NCBI RefSeq assembly: GCF_001293565.1
Contig: NZ_JXMU01000018.1
Location: forward strand, 29,330-93,329
Origin: Ahrensia marina
GTDB taxonomy: Bacteria; Pseudomonadota; Alphaproteobacteria; Rhizobiales; Rhizobiaceae
Length of the DNA: 64,000 nt
Direction: 5' to 3'
In this document: piece by piece, positions 17,104 through 25,827 of the stretch
Layout of the letters: each line of letters begins with the position of its first letter
How positions within the stretch are numbered: position 1 is the first letter of the stretch
Translations under genes and position numbers: made by a program
Notes under the pieces: model-generated
What the model saw: the letters and a program-made list of their open reading frames with translations, nothing else
What the model was told of the DNA's origin: nothing
Databases searched by the model: none

Positions 17104-17577
17104 ATGAGTAGATCACTAAGAACAATCATTAACACACCAGAATTCAACATTGCGGTGTTTTCATTTCTGCTTCATTTTGTTTGGGAATTCGTTCAGGCAC
17201 CGACTTATTCAGGTATGGTCGAAATGAACCACTGGGACGGCATCAAGCTTTGCATGTCTGCCACTTTTGGTGATGTGGGTTTTGCGCTTACGGCCTTTAT
17301 TGTAACGAGCATAGCAGCCAGATCACGCGATTGGTTCGCATCTCCTAAAGCTTGGCAGCTCCTGCTTTTCTTAAGCGTTGGGATCGCACTGACTGTCGGC
17401 TTTGAATATTACTACACGAACATAACCTTGCGCTGGACCTATTCTGACTTGATGCCTCTGGTACCGCCATTTGGCACCGGCCTTAGTCCCCTCCTCCAAT
17501 GGATCATCGTACCCCTACTCGCGCTTGGTATAACGCGGCGCCAAATTGCAGGCGCTGCAACAATGGAGGCCACATAA
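17104..17577 (+). CDS. Four-helix membrane protein of the copper regulon
   Basis: Unknown function. The 157-residue product has about four hydrophobic segments (about 13-33, 52-72, 82-100 and 130-148). Conserved-looking polar positions are in HFVWEFVQAPTYSGM and FEYYYTN, which recall small copper-island membrane proteins. GGAGG lies 5 bases before the ATG. Its TAA overlaps the next ATG by one base, so the two are translated together. It is under the CueR-type promoter at 17058-17088. Confidence 0.78.
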   Translation: MSRSLRTIINTPEFNIAVFSFLLHFVWEFVQAPTYSGMVEMNHWDGIKLCMSATFGDVGFALTAFIVTSIAARSRDWFASPKAWQLLLFLSVGIALTVGFEYYYTNITLRWTYSDLMPLVPPFGTGLSPLLQWIIVPLLALGITRRQIAGAATMEAT

Positions 17578-17693
17578 TGATGAATGAAACAATGGGAAAT
17601 GGCATGATGGACTTCGGTTTTTTTTGGATGGTTATGTTGGGCCTTCTGATCATTTTGGCGGTATTCGCACTCGCCAAATATCTAATGAAATAG
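17577..17693 (+). CDS. 38-residue Met-rich membrane peptide
   Basis: The peptide starts with Met-rich residues (MMNETMGNGMMDFG) and continues with one transmembrane helix (about 16-34). It starts on the last base of the preceding stop (TAATG). The Met-rich, outward-facing head suggests Cu(I) contact; this is inference. A similar Met-rich single-helix peptide is at 63870-63998. Confidence 0.7.
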   Translation: MMNETMGNGMMDFGFFWMVMLGLLIILAVFALAKYLMK

Positions 17694-17740
17694 ATGGAAG
17701 GCGACCCAGATGTTCCTATCTTTGGAAAGAATACTGTTCA

Positions 17741-18082
17741 ATGACTGATCAAAAAAGTCTATTGGCAAAACACCCATTGCCAATAGCAGGCTTTCTGGCG
17801 CTTATTGCCGGCGTTTATATTGGCTTTGCTGCGAAAGACGGCAGGATATCGTGTCTAATCTTAGAGACTTGCGTTGCAGTTCTTTTCGCAGTTTTTGCGA
17901 TGGTCGCGCTGGCAATAAATCCCCTGTGGATAGTCGCGGGATATATCGCTCACGGAGCTTGGGACGCATTGCATCATTCCCCATTTTTCGATGTCGAAAT
18001 GCCCAGATGGTATATTCCCATGTGTGCTGCCTATGATGTGTTGGCGGGCATAGGACTACTTATCATCTGGACATTAAAGTAG
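17741..18082 (+). CDS. Membrane protein with conserved His pair
   Basis: A 113-residue protein with about three or four hydrophobic segments (about 13-30, 40-62, 64-78 and 94-111). The third region ends in YIAHGAWDALHHS, followed by MPRWYIPMCAAYD, a pattern seen in small integral membrane proteins of unknown function (DUF6010-like, not certain). The start at 17741 is chosen because the frame upstream overlaps the preceding peptide gene; no strong ribosome site is seen. It ends the copper-island operon and faces the desaturase gene. Confidence 0.7.
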   Translation: MTDQKSLLAKHPLPIAGFLALIAGVYIGFAAKDGRISCLILETCVAVLFAVFAMVALAINPLWIVAGYIAHGAWDALHHSPFFDVEMPRWYIPMCAAYDVLAGIGLLIIWTLK

Positions 18083-18152
18083 GATTTCAATCGGTGTATC
18101 AATGACTATGCGACTATCTAATTCCAGTTCTGATCCCGACCAACAAATTTCT

Positions 18153-19112
18153 TTAAGCCATCAATACAGATCGCTCACTCCCTTCTCTGTTTATCAATCC
18201 GGTACGCGAAATCACCGCCTGGTAGCTAGGATCATGTTTCAAAAGAAATTTATGTGCATGCCGTTGTTTCCACCAAGAAACAGAGGGGTAAAGATGATGC
18301 AATGCATGCCATGCATCGCCAGCGGGATGAATGAGTAAATGGTCCAGCCACCCAAGATTGTTAAATGTGGTCTCGGCAATATTCTCACCACGCTCGTAGT
18401 CATGCTCTGAGAGTTCAGCGACGCTGCGCAAAAAGGGCAGCAAGCAAAGCTGGCAGGTCAACCAAATCGCCGCCTGAAACAGTGCAAATTCTATTGAGAC
18501 CAAAAGAGCTGCACAGATGGATATTGCCAGATGCCATGCTAAGAAAAATATGGTTTGCTTGCGACTCGAGCGAACCTCCCGATAATACTCAACCAAATAG
18601 TCTGGAAACCAACGCACAATGGTCATGAAGAGTTTGCGGTTTGTATCGATTTCGGCCATTGGGACACCAATGTGTTCCAACCGAGTGCGGCACGGGTCTC
18701 TTTCAGATCCATAATCAGCATGGTGAGTTTGATGAAAAACGCGGTAGCGCGACACATCCTGCATCATGGGCCAGGCCGCAAGCAGGTTTGTCAGGAAATC
18801 GTTCAATCGTTTCTGGCGTGTAAAGTTGTTATGGCTCCCAAAGTGGACAATGTTCTCAAGAGTGCGTTGCTGTCTAATAATGACCAACACGCAAAAGCAA
18901 AAAGCCAGACAAGTGATGACAGGCGTCAATTTGCTCGTCAAAACGACATAACTTGTTCCAACCGCTCCGAACAGAACGGCCAAATGACCCATCGCAGGAA
19001 CACTGCCCTTGATCAGCGATTTTTCACAAAATCTGCGTTGAAACATCTGCTTATCGTGCTTTGTCATTTTAGACATATAGCCGCGTTGATAAGTACCGGT
19101 GCTTGGTGCCAT
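18153..19112 (-). CDS. Fatty-acid-desaturase-like membrane enzyme
   Basis: A 319-residue di-iron membrane enzyme of the fatty acid desaturase/hydroxylase kind. The three His boxes are visible: HFGSHNNF, HQTHHADYG and HALHHLYP, with a further SEHDYERGEN. Four hydrophobic segments flank them. The substrate is unknown. The start at 19112 has GGAG 9 bases before it; the frame extends to a TTG at 19181 without ribosome-site support. It stands alone, converging with the last copper-island gene. Confidence 0.85.
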   Translation of the reverse strand: MAPSTGTYQRGYMSKMTKHDKQMFQRRFCEKSLIKGSVPAMGHLAVLFGAVGTSYVVLTSKLTPVITCLAFCFCVLVIIRQQRTLENIVHFGSHNNFTRQKRLNDFLTNLLAAWPMMQDVSRYRVFHQTHHADYGSERDPCRTRLEHIGVPMAEIDTNRKLFMTIVRWFPDYLVEYYREVRSSRKQTIFFLAWHLAISICAALLVSIEFALFQAAIWLTCQLCLLPFLRSVAELSEHDYERGENIAETTFNNLGWLDHLLIHPAGDAWHALHHLYPSVSWWKQRHAHKFLLKHDPSYQAVISRTGLINREGSERSVLMA

Positions 19113-19272
19113 CGCTTTCTTCTCCAAATAATCAATGAAATTCCGTTGGAGAATTCGACCCAGATAAATAATAAAAATCAAGGTTATACTAATCCAACAT
19201 AAGCAGAATTAACTTCAAATATCTGATGTGAAAAATGCATAGTTCTAAAGTGACTTAAGGAAGACTGTATAG

Positions 19273-20172
19273 ATGATGGACTATCGCCTACTCGAAGCTT
19301 TGTTAGCGGTCGAACGTGAGGGGAATTTTGAACGGGCAGCGCACGCAATAGGCGTAACGCCTTCGGCGATCTCTCAACGCATCAAGCTGCTTGAAGAGCG
19401 ATATGGCGGTATCATGGTTTACAGAAACCCAACGAAAGTCTCCGAACTCGGGCAACGGTTTTGCCGTCATGCGGCATCGGTAAAATTGCTGGAGCAGAAT
19501 TTCATTGGCCAAAACGACCGTAGCTATTTGGCTACTTCAGAAGATCCCATCACCGTCCACATAGCTGTCAACGACGACAGCCTTTCCAGTTGGTTCGAGC
19601 AAGTGTTTATCCCACCCAACCGCGTTACGCCGAAATTCTATCTTGATGTCGAAATCACAGACCAGGATTTTGCCGAAGACACTATGCGCAGCGAGAAAGT
19701 GCTTGCGGCAATCTCATCTAGCTCAAACTCAATTCAAGGCTTCAAGTCTCACTACCTTGGAAAGCATATCTATAAAGCCACAGCGAGCCCTGAATTTTGC
19801 GCGCAATACTTTGCTGACGGCGTGAACGTGGAAAGCATAAGCAAAGCGCCATCGCTGCGTTATTCCCCGCTTGATGATCTCCAACTTCAATGGATGCAAA
19901 GCGTATTTGGCCAGCACGCTGCTTTGAATTTTTACCGTCTCCCCTCCTCCTATGGCTTTGTCAAAGCCTGTCGCAATTCAGTGGCGTGGGGCATGAACCC
20001 TGCCTTGATGGTCGATAAATATATCGAACGCGGAGAGCTTGTTGAATTGATACCTGGGAAAGTGCTCGCCAAACCCCTTTATTGGCATGTGAGCCGCGTG
20101 GTGCTCGACACGATTTCATGCGTGACCAATCGTGTGCTGACCGCAGCGCGGCAGCATCTCGATCAATCATGA
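19273..20172 (+). CDS. argP: ArgP/IciA-type LysR regulator
   Basis: LysR-family activator of 299 residues. The N-terminal HTH is typical (DYRLLEALLAVEREGNFERA, AHAIGVTPSAISQRIKLLEE). The effector domain follows and is close to ArgP, which senses lysine/arginine and controls the exporter gene argO. The next gene encodes that LysE/ArgO exporter and overlaps it by ATGA, which supports the assignment. Confidence 0.9.
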   Translation: MMDYRLLEALLAVEREGNFERAAHAIGVTPSAISQRIKLLEERYGGIMVYRNPTKVSELGQRFCRHAASVKLLEQNFIGQNDRSYLATSEDPITVHIAVNDDSLSSWFEQVFIPPNRVTPKFYLDVEITDQDFAEDTMRSEKVLAAISSSSNSIQGFKSHYLGKHIYKATASPEFCAQYFADGVNVESISKAPSLRYSPLDDLQLQWMQSVFGQHAALNFYRLPSSYGFVKACRNSVAWGMNPALMVDKYIERGELVELIPGKVLAKPLYWHVSRVVLDTISCVTNRVLTAARQHLDQS

Positions 20173-20780
20173 GTGCATTTGTTTCAGGTTTATTGCTCGG
20201 TGCGGGACTGATTATCGCCATCGGCGCCCAAAACGCTTTTGTCCTGCGCCAGGGCTTGCTGAAAACACATGTCTTTGCCTTATGCCTTCTGTGTGCAAGC
20301 TCAGATGCCTTGCTCATCACACTTGGTGTATTGGGATTCGGCACCCTCATTCAGCAATCGCAAACCGCCCTCATCATCGTGCAGTTTGCAGGCGCTGCCT
20401 TTCTTTTTTTCTATGGTCTGCAAGCGCTCATGCGCGCTCTCAAGCCGCAAGCCATCGAAGACATCGCAGGTACGGGATCTAGCCTGAGATCAGTTTTGGT
20501 CACTGCTCTGGCGCTGACATTTCTTAACCCGCATGTCTATCTCGATACCGTGGTTTTGCTGGGTGGCATCTCAACGCAATATGCTGGGTTTGACCGCCTA
20601 TGGTTTGGGGCTGGTGCAGTGCTGGCCTCCTTTTTGTGGTTCTTTGTTCTGGGATATGGCGCGCGCTTCCTCATACCGATCTTTCAAAAGCGCCGCTCAT
20701 GGCAGATCCTCGATACGTTGATTGCCATCATCATGTGGGTGATCGCATATTCGCTGATTGCCGACTTCGTTTGGGGCTGA
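20169..20780 (+). CDS. argO: LysE/ArgO-type amino acid exporter
   Basis: Inner-membrane exporter of 203 residues with six hydrophobic segments. The N-terminal family signature is GAGLIIAIGAQNAFVLRQG, and FLNPHVYLDTVVLLGG near residue 120 is diagnostic of ArgO/LysE. It exports arginine or lysine and is expected to be controlled by the adjacent ArgP. The start at 20169 overlaps the argP stop and opens directly into the first helix. Confidence 0.92.
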   Translation: MSAFVSGLLLGAGLIIAIGAQNAFVLRQGLLKTHVFALCLLCASSDALLITLGVLGFGTLIQQSQTALIIVQFAGAAFLFFYGLQALMRALKPQAIEDIAGTGSSLRSVLVTALALTFLNPHVYLDTVVLLGGISTQYAGFDRLWFGAGAVLASFLWFFVLGYGARFLIPIFQKRRSWQILDTLIAIIMWVIAYSLIADFVWG

Positions 20781-20878
20781 AGCGCTGACTTTGCTAATGT
20801 AGCTTTAGCATTATTCAGTACATTGTCTGGCCATCGAAGCTAGTGTTCTTGCAGCAATTGCATGAGCCGGTCGTCACA

Positions 20879-21187
20879 ATGTTCCAAACCCTCACAGAAA
20901 TGAAACTCAATGCCATCGGTGTTGTCGCGGTGGCTCTGATGTGTTCGTCTTTCACGCTGATCGGCAGCTATTTGATTGAACAAATATTGCTGAGGCCTGT
21001 GCCTGAACTGACACCCATTCTAAGTGCCGTTCCGTCCGCAAGTGTTCTCGAGTGTACCGAAGGCGTCTACTCGCCGGTGCAACGCCGATGCGTTAGCCAA
21101 GATATCTTTGACGCGGAAATGAAACGTCTCTTCTCAGCCCTTGGTATCGATACAGCCGTCTACGACCAACAAACACAGAGTGAATGA
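20879..21187 (+). CDS. Small membrane-anchored protein of a TrbM-type trio
   Basis: A 102-residue product with one N-terminal signal-anchor helix (about 12-34) and a periplasmic tail with two Cys (LECTEGVYSPVQRRCVS), which could form a disulfide. No family is recognised. It is 31 bases ahead of the TrbM-like gene and is likely co-transcribed. An upstream GTG at 20843 would add 12 residues. A transfer-related role (like TrbK or an entry-exclusion lipoprotein) is only a guess from position. Confidence 0.65.
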   Translation: MFQTLTEMKLNAIGVVAVALMCSSFTLIGSYLIEQILLRPVPELTPILSAVPSASVLECTEGVYSPVQRRCVSQDIFDAEMKRLFSALGIDTAVYDQQTQSE

Positions 21188-21218
21188 TGAGTTTCACATT
21201 CTTGAGAAAGGAAATCCA

Positions 21219-21785
21219 ATGCGTCTGACTAAAGCCCTCAAAACATCCGTCGTCACTGTTGGAGTGCTCGGAACGGCAGCGGTCATGAGCGCACAAGATG
21301 CCCATGCCTATGACATGGATTGCAAAGTAATTCTGTGCATCGCTGGTGGCTTTCCCACAGGATGCGCCGATGCCTATTCCTATATGATCAAACGCATCAC
21401 GCGCTTTCCAAATCCCCTGCCCCCATTCGGATTTTGTGCGATGTCCGACGGTTCAGAATACAAAGCCCATAATGTCGACTATCGCTATCTACGCGAGCGC
21501 GATGCTTATGATTGTCCAGAAGGCAAAATGCTCTTTTACCGCCGCGAAGAATCAGACAGCGGCAATGTCCGTGAGACAGCGTTTTGTTATACGCGTTCGG
21601 AGCGTAAACGTATTGGCTGGGGCGATGATGACCTATACCAGACGATTTATCACGGCCGATCTGCCGCTACGCCCGTCAATTTTGAACTGAAGATAACGAT
21701 TGAACCTGGCACTGAGGTGGAGTTTAAATCACCGCTGTTTCGCATCAATTGGAATACAGGCTATCTGGCACAGCGCCAATCCTGA
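21219..21785 (+). CDS. TrbM/KikA-like conjugal transfer protein
   Basis: Exported 188-residue protein. The signal peptide ends near DAHAYD, and the mature part begins with CKVILCIAGGFPTGCADAYSYM, which matches the N-terminal signature of TrbM/KikA/MpfK proteins of conjugation systems. The mature chain has several Cys and may be disulfide-bonded. AAGGAA lies 6 bases before the ATG. Other Trb or VirB genes are absent nearby, so this is an outlying transfer gene. Confidence 0.82.
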   Translation: MRLTKALKTSVVTVGVLGTAAVMSAQDAHAYDMDCKVILCIAGGFPTGCADAYSYMIKRITRFPNPLPPFGFCAMSDGSEYKAHNVDYRYLRERDAYDCPEGKMLFYRREESDSGNVRETAFCYTRSERKRIGWGDDDLYQTIYHGRSAATPVNFELKITIEPGTEVEFKSPLFRINWNTGYLAQRQS

Positions 21786-22114
21786 TGCATCAATTTGTGA
21801 TATTAATCACATTGATTGGCTTGCTAGGCCCTTCAATCGCTTCAGCGCAGGAAAGCACCGTGATCGGCCTTTATGATCTGGGTGCTTGTTATCAACCCGC
21901 CGAAACCTATCCCTTCAAACTTGATAATTCTGATCCGCTCTATGAGACAGCGCGAGCAGACCATCAGCGGTTTTTGGAAGAGATGGAAGGTTACGTGAAT
22001 TGTCTCGATAAAGAACGCCTAGCAGCCCTCAATGCGTTTCGCGCGTCTTATGATCTCTTTGTTACGAACTTTGGCGCAGACGCAGTGTTTCGTTATGGAC
22101 CAAGCGAGGATTAA
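21785..22114 (+). CDS. Exported protein downstream of trbM
   Basis: A 109-residue product with a signal peptide (ending near IASAQE), then a mostly helical acidic domain with two Cys (GACYQP and GYVNCLDKERL). Unknown family. The ATG shares a base with the TrbM stop (TGATG), so it is translated with it. It is probably part of the same periplasmic transfer function. Confidence 0.7.
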   Translation: MHQFVILITLIGLLGPSIASAQESTVIGLYDLGACYQPAETYPFKLDNSDPLYETARADHQRFLEEMEGYVNCLDKERLAALNAFRASYDLFVTNFGADAVFRYGPSED

Positions 22115-22199
22115 AGATGGATAGAATAGGGTATTGAAGCGCCCAAATGCGCCGAAACGCGACCATGTGTTCGGCTGTATTTTGCGGGCTTGTCGGTGA

Positions 22200-22874
22200 T
22201 TAGCTTGTTTCAAGTGGTTCAACCAGATGCGAACCGCTTGCCTTATTAGAATTAACAGCACGCGCTACGCGGTAGCTTACAAGTTCCGATCTGCGATTAT
22301 TATCGAGCAGTGCTTTTGCGTCTTCAACCTTAGTCCCCGCATCAAGCCATTCTTCCCACACACCCTCTTTGGGAATGATAGGCATTCGATCATGAAGATG
22401 AGCGATCTGAGGAGCAGCAGCTGCCGTTAAGATCGTGCAGCTCGTCACATCCAGATTGTAATTATGCGCCCAAAGACCGGCAAAGAAAAAAGGCTCATTG
22501 TCCGGCAGATGAATATTGTACGGATCCTTGCCGCCATCCTCGGCTTTGGTCCATTCATAATAGCTGGAGGCAGGGATCAAACACCGTTTGGACTTAAACG
22601 CCTCGCGAAACGAGCTTTTGCTAACAGCTGTCTCAGACCGGGCATTGAACAAGGGATATTTCGGTAATTCCTTGGCCCAAAAAGGCACCAGCCACCATCG
22701 ACCATCTTGGACCGACAGCCTGCCATCCTTGTCTCTTGTGACAAAGCCCACCTGCTGTGTCGGTGTCACATTATAGCGAGGTGGATCATTGCGGCCCTTT
22801 GCCTCGGTCGGAATGAGATTGAGCGCATCGTAATACACAGCCCAGCTATGTTGAATGGTAAATCGTCCGCACAT
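22200..22874 (-). CDS. SRAP-domain protein (YedK/HMCES type)
   Basis: A 224-residue SRAP protein. These bind abasic sites in single-stranded DNA by a thiazolidine link through an N-terminal Cys. The start at 22874 puts Cys at position 2 (MCGRFTIQ), as the mechanism requires; the longer frame to 22988 would bury it. Other motifs fit: RYNVTPTQQVGFV, WWLVPFWAKEL, FNARSETA (near 75-90), SYYEW near 110 and HDRMPII near 165. On plasmids it probably protects single-stranded DNA during transfer. Confidence 0.92.
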   Translation of the reverse strand: MCGRFTIQHSWAVYYDALNLIPTEAKGRNDPPRYNVTPTQQVGFVTRDKDGRLSVQDGRWWLVPFWAKELPKYPLFNARSETAVSKSSFREAFKSKRCLIPASSYYEWTKAEDGGKDPYNIHLPDNEPFFFAGLWAHNYNLDVTSCTILTAAAAPQIAHLHDRMPIIPKEGVWEEWLDAGTKVEDAKALLDNNRRSELVSYRVARAVNSNKASGSHLVEPLETS

Positions 22875-23226
22875 TAAGGAACCATAGCGCCACAGTAATT
22901 TTTGAGCAATTTCTAGTCGAGCGCTGCAGTTGTGGCCGTCAAAGCCTAAAAAAGAAAAGATGGATTTGACGCATCCGTGGGAAGCCACGGACCAGGCTCT
23001 TTTCGGCAGGTCAACCCTGCCTCACAAAGCCAGCCAGCGCTCCGCTCCAGCGGGTCTTTGCCCATAAAGGGAAACGATCCTTTGCGTGGGATCAAAATCA
23101 AACCTTCTTACAAATGCATTCGCTTCCATCGAACAAAGAGTGAGAGGAAAGAAAGCCCGCTGGTGCCGGGCTTGAAAGGAAAGAGAGAGTTTTTCCGGGC
23201 CCGCTTCCGCCAATAGGAGCAAGACC
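22875..23226 (+). other. Divergent intergenic region with a leader hairpin
   Basis: No gene seen. This 352-base stretch separates the SRAP gene from the ParB-like gene and should hold both promoters. In the ParB leader there is an inverted repeat AAGCCCG (23153-23159), 7-base loop, CGGGCTT (23167-23173). A purine-rich stretch (AAGGAAAGAGAGAG) and AGGAG before the ATG follow. The hairpin may slow transcription, but no T-run follows it. Confidence 0.55.
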
Positions 23227-25347
23227 ATGGCCACTCAAAAAGCACCATCCAAAAAATCAGCAACTAAAAAGATCGCCGCGAAAAATGCCGAAACCACCGA
23301 TCATCATCAGGCACACGCCAACATCCGCCTCATCGCGTTAAACCAGTTGGAACTCTCCCCAAACAATGTGCGCAAAGTTGCACCCTTAGATGCCGATGAC
23401 GCAGAACTTCTTGCCTCTATCAAAACCCTCGGGATCAAACAAAACCTCGTTGTCCACGAAGACACGAAAGGCAAATTCTTCGTGGTCGCCGGCGGGCGCC
23501 GCCTCAAAGCGCTGCAAACACTGGCCGAACAAGGTGATCTGAACAAAGACTATTCAGTCCCTTGTCTTGTCGAAGACAAGGAGACGGCAACCCTTTCCTC
23601 AACCACGGAAAACGCGCAGCGGGCGGCCATGCATCCAGCAGACGAATTTGCAGCCTTCGCAGCCATGATCGATGAAGGTCGCACAGAAAGCGAAATCGCA
23701 ACAACCTTTGGCGTGCCCGAAAGCAAAGTGCGCCGCCGCCTCAAACTTGCCCGCGTCGCACCGGAGATCTTTGAGGCCTATCGTCTGGGCGAGATCACTT
23801 TGGAATGCGTTATGGCCTTCACCCTCACCGATCACCATGATCGTCAAATGACAGTGTGGAATGCGATCAAAGAGCAGCACCATTATAATCAGCACATCAT
23901 CAAGCGCATGCTGACAGAAACCTCCTATTCAGCCAGCTCCAAGCTGGGCCAGTTTGTGGGTGTCGAAGCTTATGAAAAAGCCGGAGGCGCCATCATGCGT
24001 GATCTCTTTTCAGAGCGCGATACGACCTATTTTGAAAACCCTGAACTGGTCGAACGCTTGGCGCTCGCAAAACTGACCGAGACCGCCAAGGCCTATGAAG
24101 CGGACTGGAAATGGATCGATACCCATCTGGACCTCGAACACGGCGCGCTCCGATCTTTTGGCAGCGTTGAACCGCAAGAACTTAGCTACGATCATCCTTT
24201 GCTGATTGAACTGGAAACGGTCAATGCACGCGAAGAAGAACTGGCCAAAATTGGCGATGAGCGCGATCCGACCGACGAAGAAGCCAAAGAATACGAGACG
24301 ATCGAACAGCGCCTGCGGGATATCGACGATGAGATTGAATTGGCCAAACCCTTTAGCGATGAACATCGCGCCATCGCCGGCGTTGTGATCACCATTGGCT
24401 GGCATGGCGAAACGCAAATCACCCGCGGTCTTGTGCGGCCAGAAGACATGCCCGGGCGTGATGCAAATGACGACACAGATGACATCAGTGCTGGGTTTAA
24501 TGCGCCAATGTCTTCGACGCCTGCCCCGGTCTCTGATCCGGCAGCGGCAATGCGCAAAGCCGAAGGCATGCCAAACTCTTTGGCCGATGATCTGCGCACG
24601 GCGCGTCATCACATTCTGCGGGCGCATTTAGCAGCCGACTATGATGTGGCGTTCGATGCCATGCTCTATTCCATGGCGAAAAAAGCGCTCGCCAACTGCT
24701 ATGTCGACGTTCTGCCCCTAGATGTCTCATTGACCAGCTATTATGCGCCGAATGCGGACAAGCTGTTAACCGGATCTGTTGCCGATCGCATGTTGATAGC
24801 CCTCAAAGAAGGTCTCAATCTCGATTGGGTTGACCTAGAACAGCCCTCTGACTTCAAAGCCATGTGTCTGCTATCCGTCGAAGACAAACAGAACCTCTTC
24901 GCATGGGCAGCAGCCACAGCCCTGAAAGGCCAGCTGTCTTCTGACAATCGGCCTTCTGCGGTAGTCGAAGAGCTTGGTTCCCGCATGGACGTGGATGTCG
25001 CCGCGTGCTGGCGACCTACCGTGGCCAATTATTGGGGATCGGTCACAAAGGCTCATATCGCTTTGATCGCCGGCGAGATCATCAGTGATGACTTTGCCGA
25101 AGAACGCAGCGCAGAAAAGAAGATCGATGCCGCGGCGGCCATGGAACCGGCCTTTGCTGAAAACGCACTTGAAGCCGCGGGACTTGAAAAGGCGGTTGCG
25201 CTCAAAACAGCGCGTTGGCTGCCCAAAGGCATGGAATTTGCCGAGGCCAATGTCGTCGATGAAATGATCGATGACAAAACGCCGGCTGAAAATTCAGACC
25301 CTGAAGACGCGCTGCCCGCCTTCTTGGCAGCGGACACAGCAGCCTAG
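23227..25347 (+). CDS. Large ParB/KorB-like DNA-binding protein
   Basis: A 706-residue protein, about twice normal ParB length. The N-terminus is basic (AAKNAE and Lys-rich). A ParB N-domain follows (about 30-120: SPNNVRKVAPLD, then the CTP-binding signature GGRRLKAL). An HTH lies around 150-200 (EIATTFGVPESKVRRRLKLA). The remaining 450 residues are acidic and of unknown function. Proteins of this type occur on alphaproteobacterial plasmids next to a helicase-methylase giant. Since repA/repB form the partition pair here, this may act as a global plasmid regulator. Confidence 0.88.
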   Translation: MATQKAPSKKSATKKIAAKNAETTDHHQAHANIRLIALNQLELSPNNVRKVAPLDADDAELLASIKTLGIKQNLVVHEDTKGKFFVVAGGRRLKALQTLAEQGDLNKDYSVPCLVEDKETATLSSTTENAQRAAMHPADEFAAFAAMIDEGRTESEIATTFGVPESKVRRRLKLARVAPEIFEAYRLGEITLECVMAFTLTDHHDRQMTVWNAIKEQHHYNQHIIKRMLTETSYSASSKLGQFVGVEAYEKAGGAIMRDLFSERDTTYFENPELVERLALAKLTETAKAYEADWKWIDTHLDLEHGALRSFGSVEPQELSYDHPLLIELETVNAREEELAKIGDERDPTDEEAKEYETIEQRLRDIDDEIELAKPFSDEHRAIAGVVITIGWHGETQITRGLVRPEDMPGRDANDDTDDISAGFNAPMSSTPAPVSDPAAAMRKAEGMPNSLADDLRTARHHILRAHLAADYDVAFDAMLYSMAKKALANCYVDVLPLDVSLTSYYAPNADKLLTGSVADRMLIALKEGLNLDWVDLEQPSDFKAMCLLSVEDKQNLFAWAAATALKGQLSSDNRPSAVVEELGSRMDVDVAACWRPTVANYWGSVTKAHIALIAGEIISDDFAEERSAEKKIDAAAAMEPAFAENALEAAGLEKAVALKTARWLPKGMEFAEANVVDEMIDDKTPAENSDPEDALPAFLAADTAA

Positions 25348-25374
25348 GCACATTCTCTTCAAACGGACTTCAGT

Positions 25375-25405
25375 GGATCGCTCTCATCAGAGAGCGGTCC
25401 TTTCT
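25375..25405 (+). terminator. Stem-loop terminator after the ParB-like gene
   Basis: Inverted repeat GGATCGCTCTC (25375-25385), loop ATCA, GAGAGCGGTCC (25390-25400), then TTTCT. One mismatch in the stem. The short T-run makes it a weak intrinsic terminator or an attenuator before the next gene. Confidence 0.65.
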
Positions 25406-25461
25406 GCCTGGCGGGTTCGAAAGTTGGAACATCTTCCAACGGCCCGCTCAGGAGAAACAAT

Positions 25462-25755
25462 ATGGCCAAGCCAATTGATTATAAAATCACGCTCTATCCC
25501 GCGCATAAAGAAGGATCCTTCGTGGTCACCAAGTTCGAGATGTTTGGGAAGTCCTATCCCGAGAAAAGCATCATCGCCGCCGGCATGGATGATCTTGTTG
25601 ATCAGGTCACACACTTTGCCATGGAACATGGAGAGGGGTGTCGCGCCTCGGTGAAGTGCCTCGCGCGCAGAAAGCCGCCAGGCTTTAAGGCCACAACTGA
25701 ACATCTCGTCTTCAATCTATCAGAAAAGCCGCTTGGCACAGCGTCAGCGGCCTGA
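25462..25755 (+). CDS. Plasmid hypothetical protein, 97 residues
   Basis: No domain recognised. The product is a small, probably soluble alpha/beta protein (MAKPIDYKITLYPAHKEGS start) with a basic patch (CLARRKPPGFK). AGGAG lies 7 bases before the ATG. It stands between two stem-loop terminators, so it is expressed as a separate short unit in the plasmid backbone. Confidence 0.75.
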   Translation: MAKPIDYKITLYPAHKEGSFVVTKFEMFGKSYPEKSIIAAGMDDLVDQVTHFAMEHGEGCRASVKCLARRKPPGFKATTEHLVFNLSEKPLGTASAA

Positions 25756-25779
25756 GTTCAAACCACAACAATACTGCCC

Positions 25780-25809
25780 GCCCGCCAGACACTCTGGCGG
25801 GCTTTTTTT
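25780..25809 (+). terminator. Strong intrinsic terminator
   Basis: Perfect 10-bp stem GCCCGCCAGA (25780-25789) with 3-base loop and TCTGGCGGGC (25793-25802), followed by seven T (25803-25809). It ends the transcript of the 97-residue gene. Confidence 0.9.
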
Positions 25810-25827
25810 GTTTTAAGGAGACCCACC

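Noticed and set aside
18555..19202. 215-residue plus-strand frame
   Set aside because: It is opposite the desaturase gene with three intact His boxes; no signal of its own.
24010..24627. 205-residue minus-strand frame inside the ParB-like gene
   Set aside because: Composition follows the coding strand; no ribosome site or known domain.
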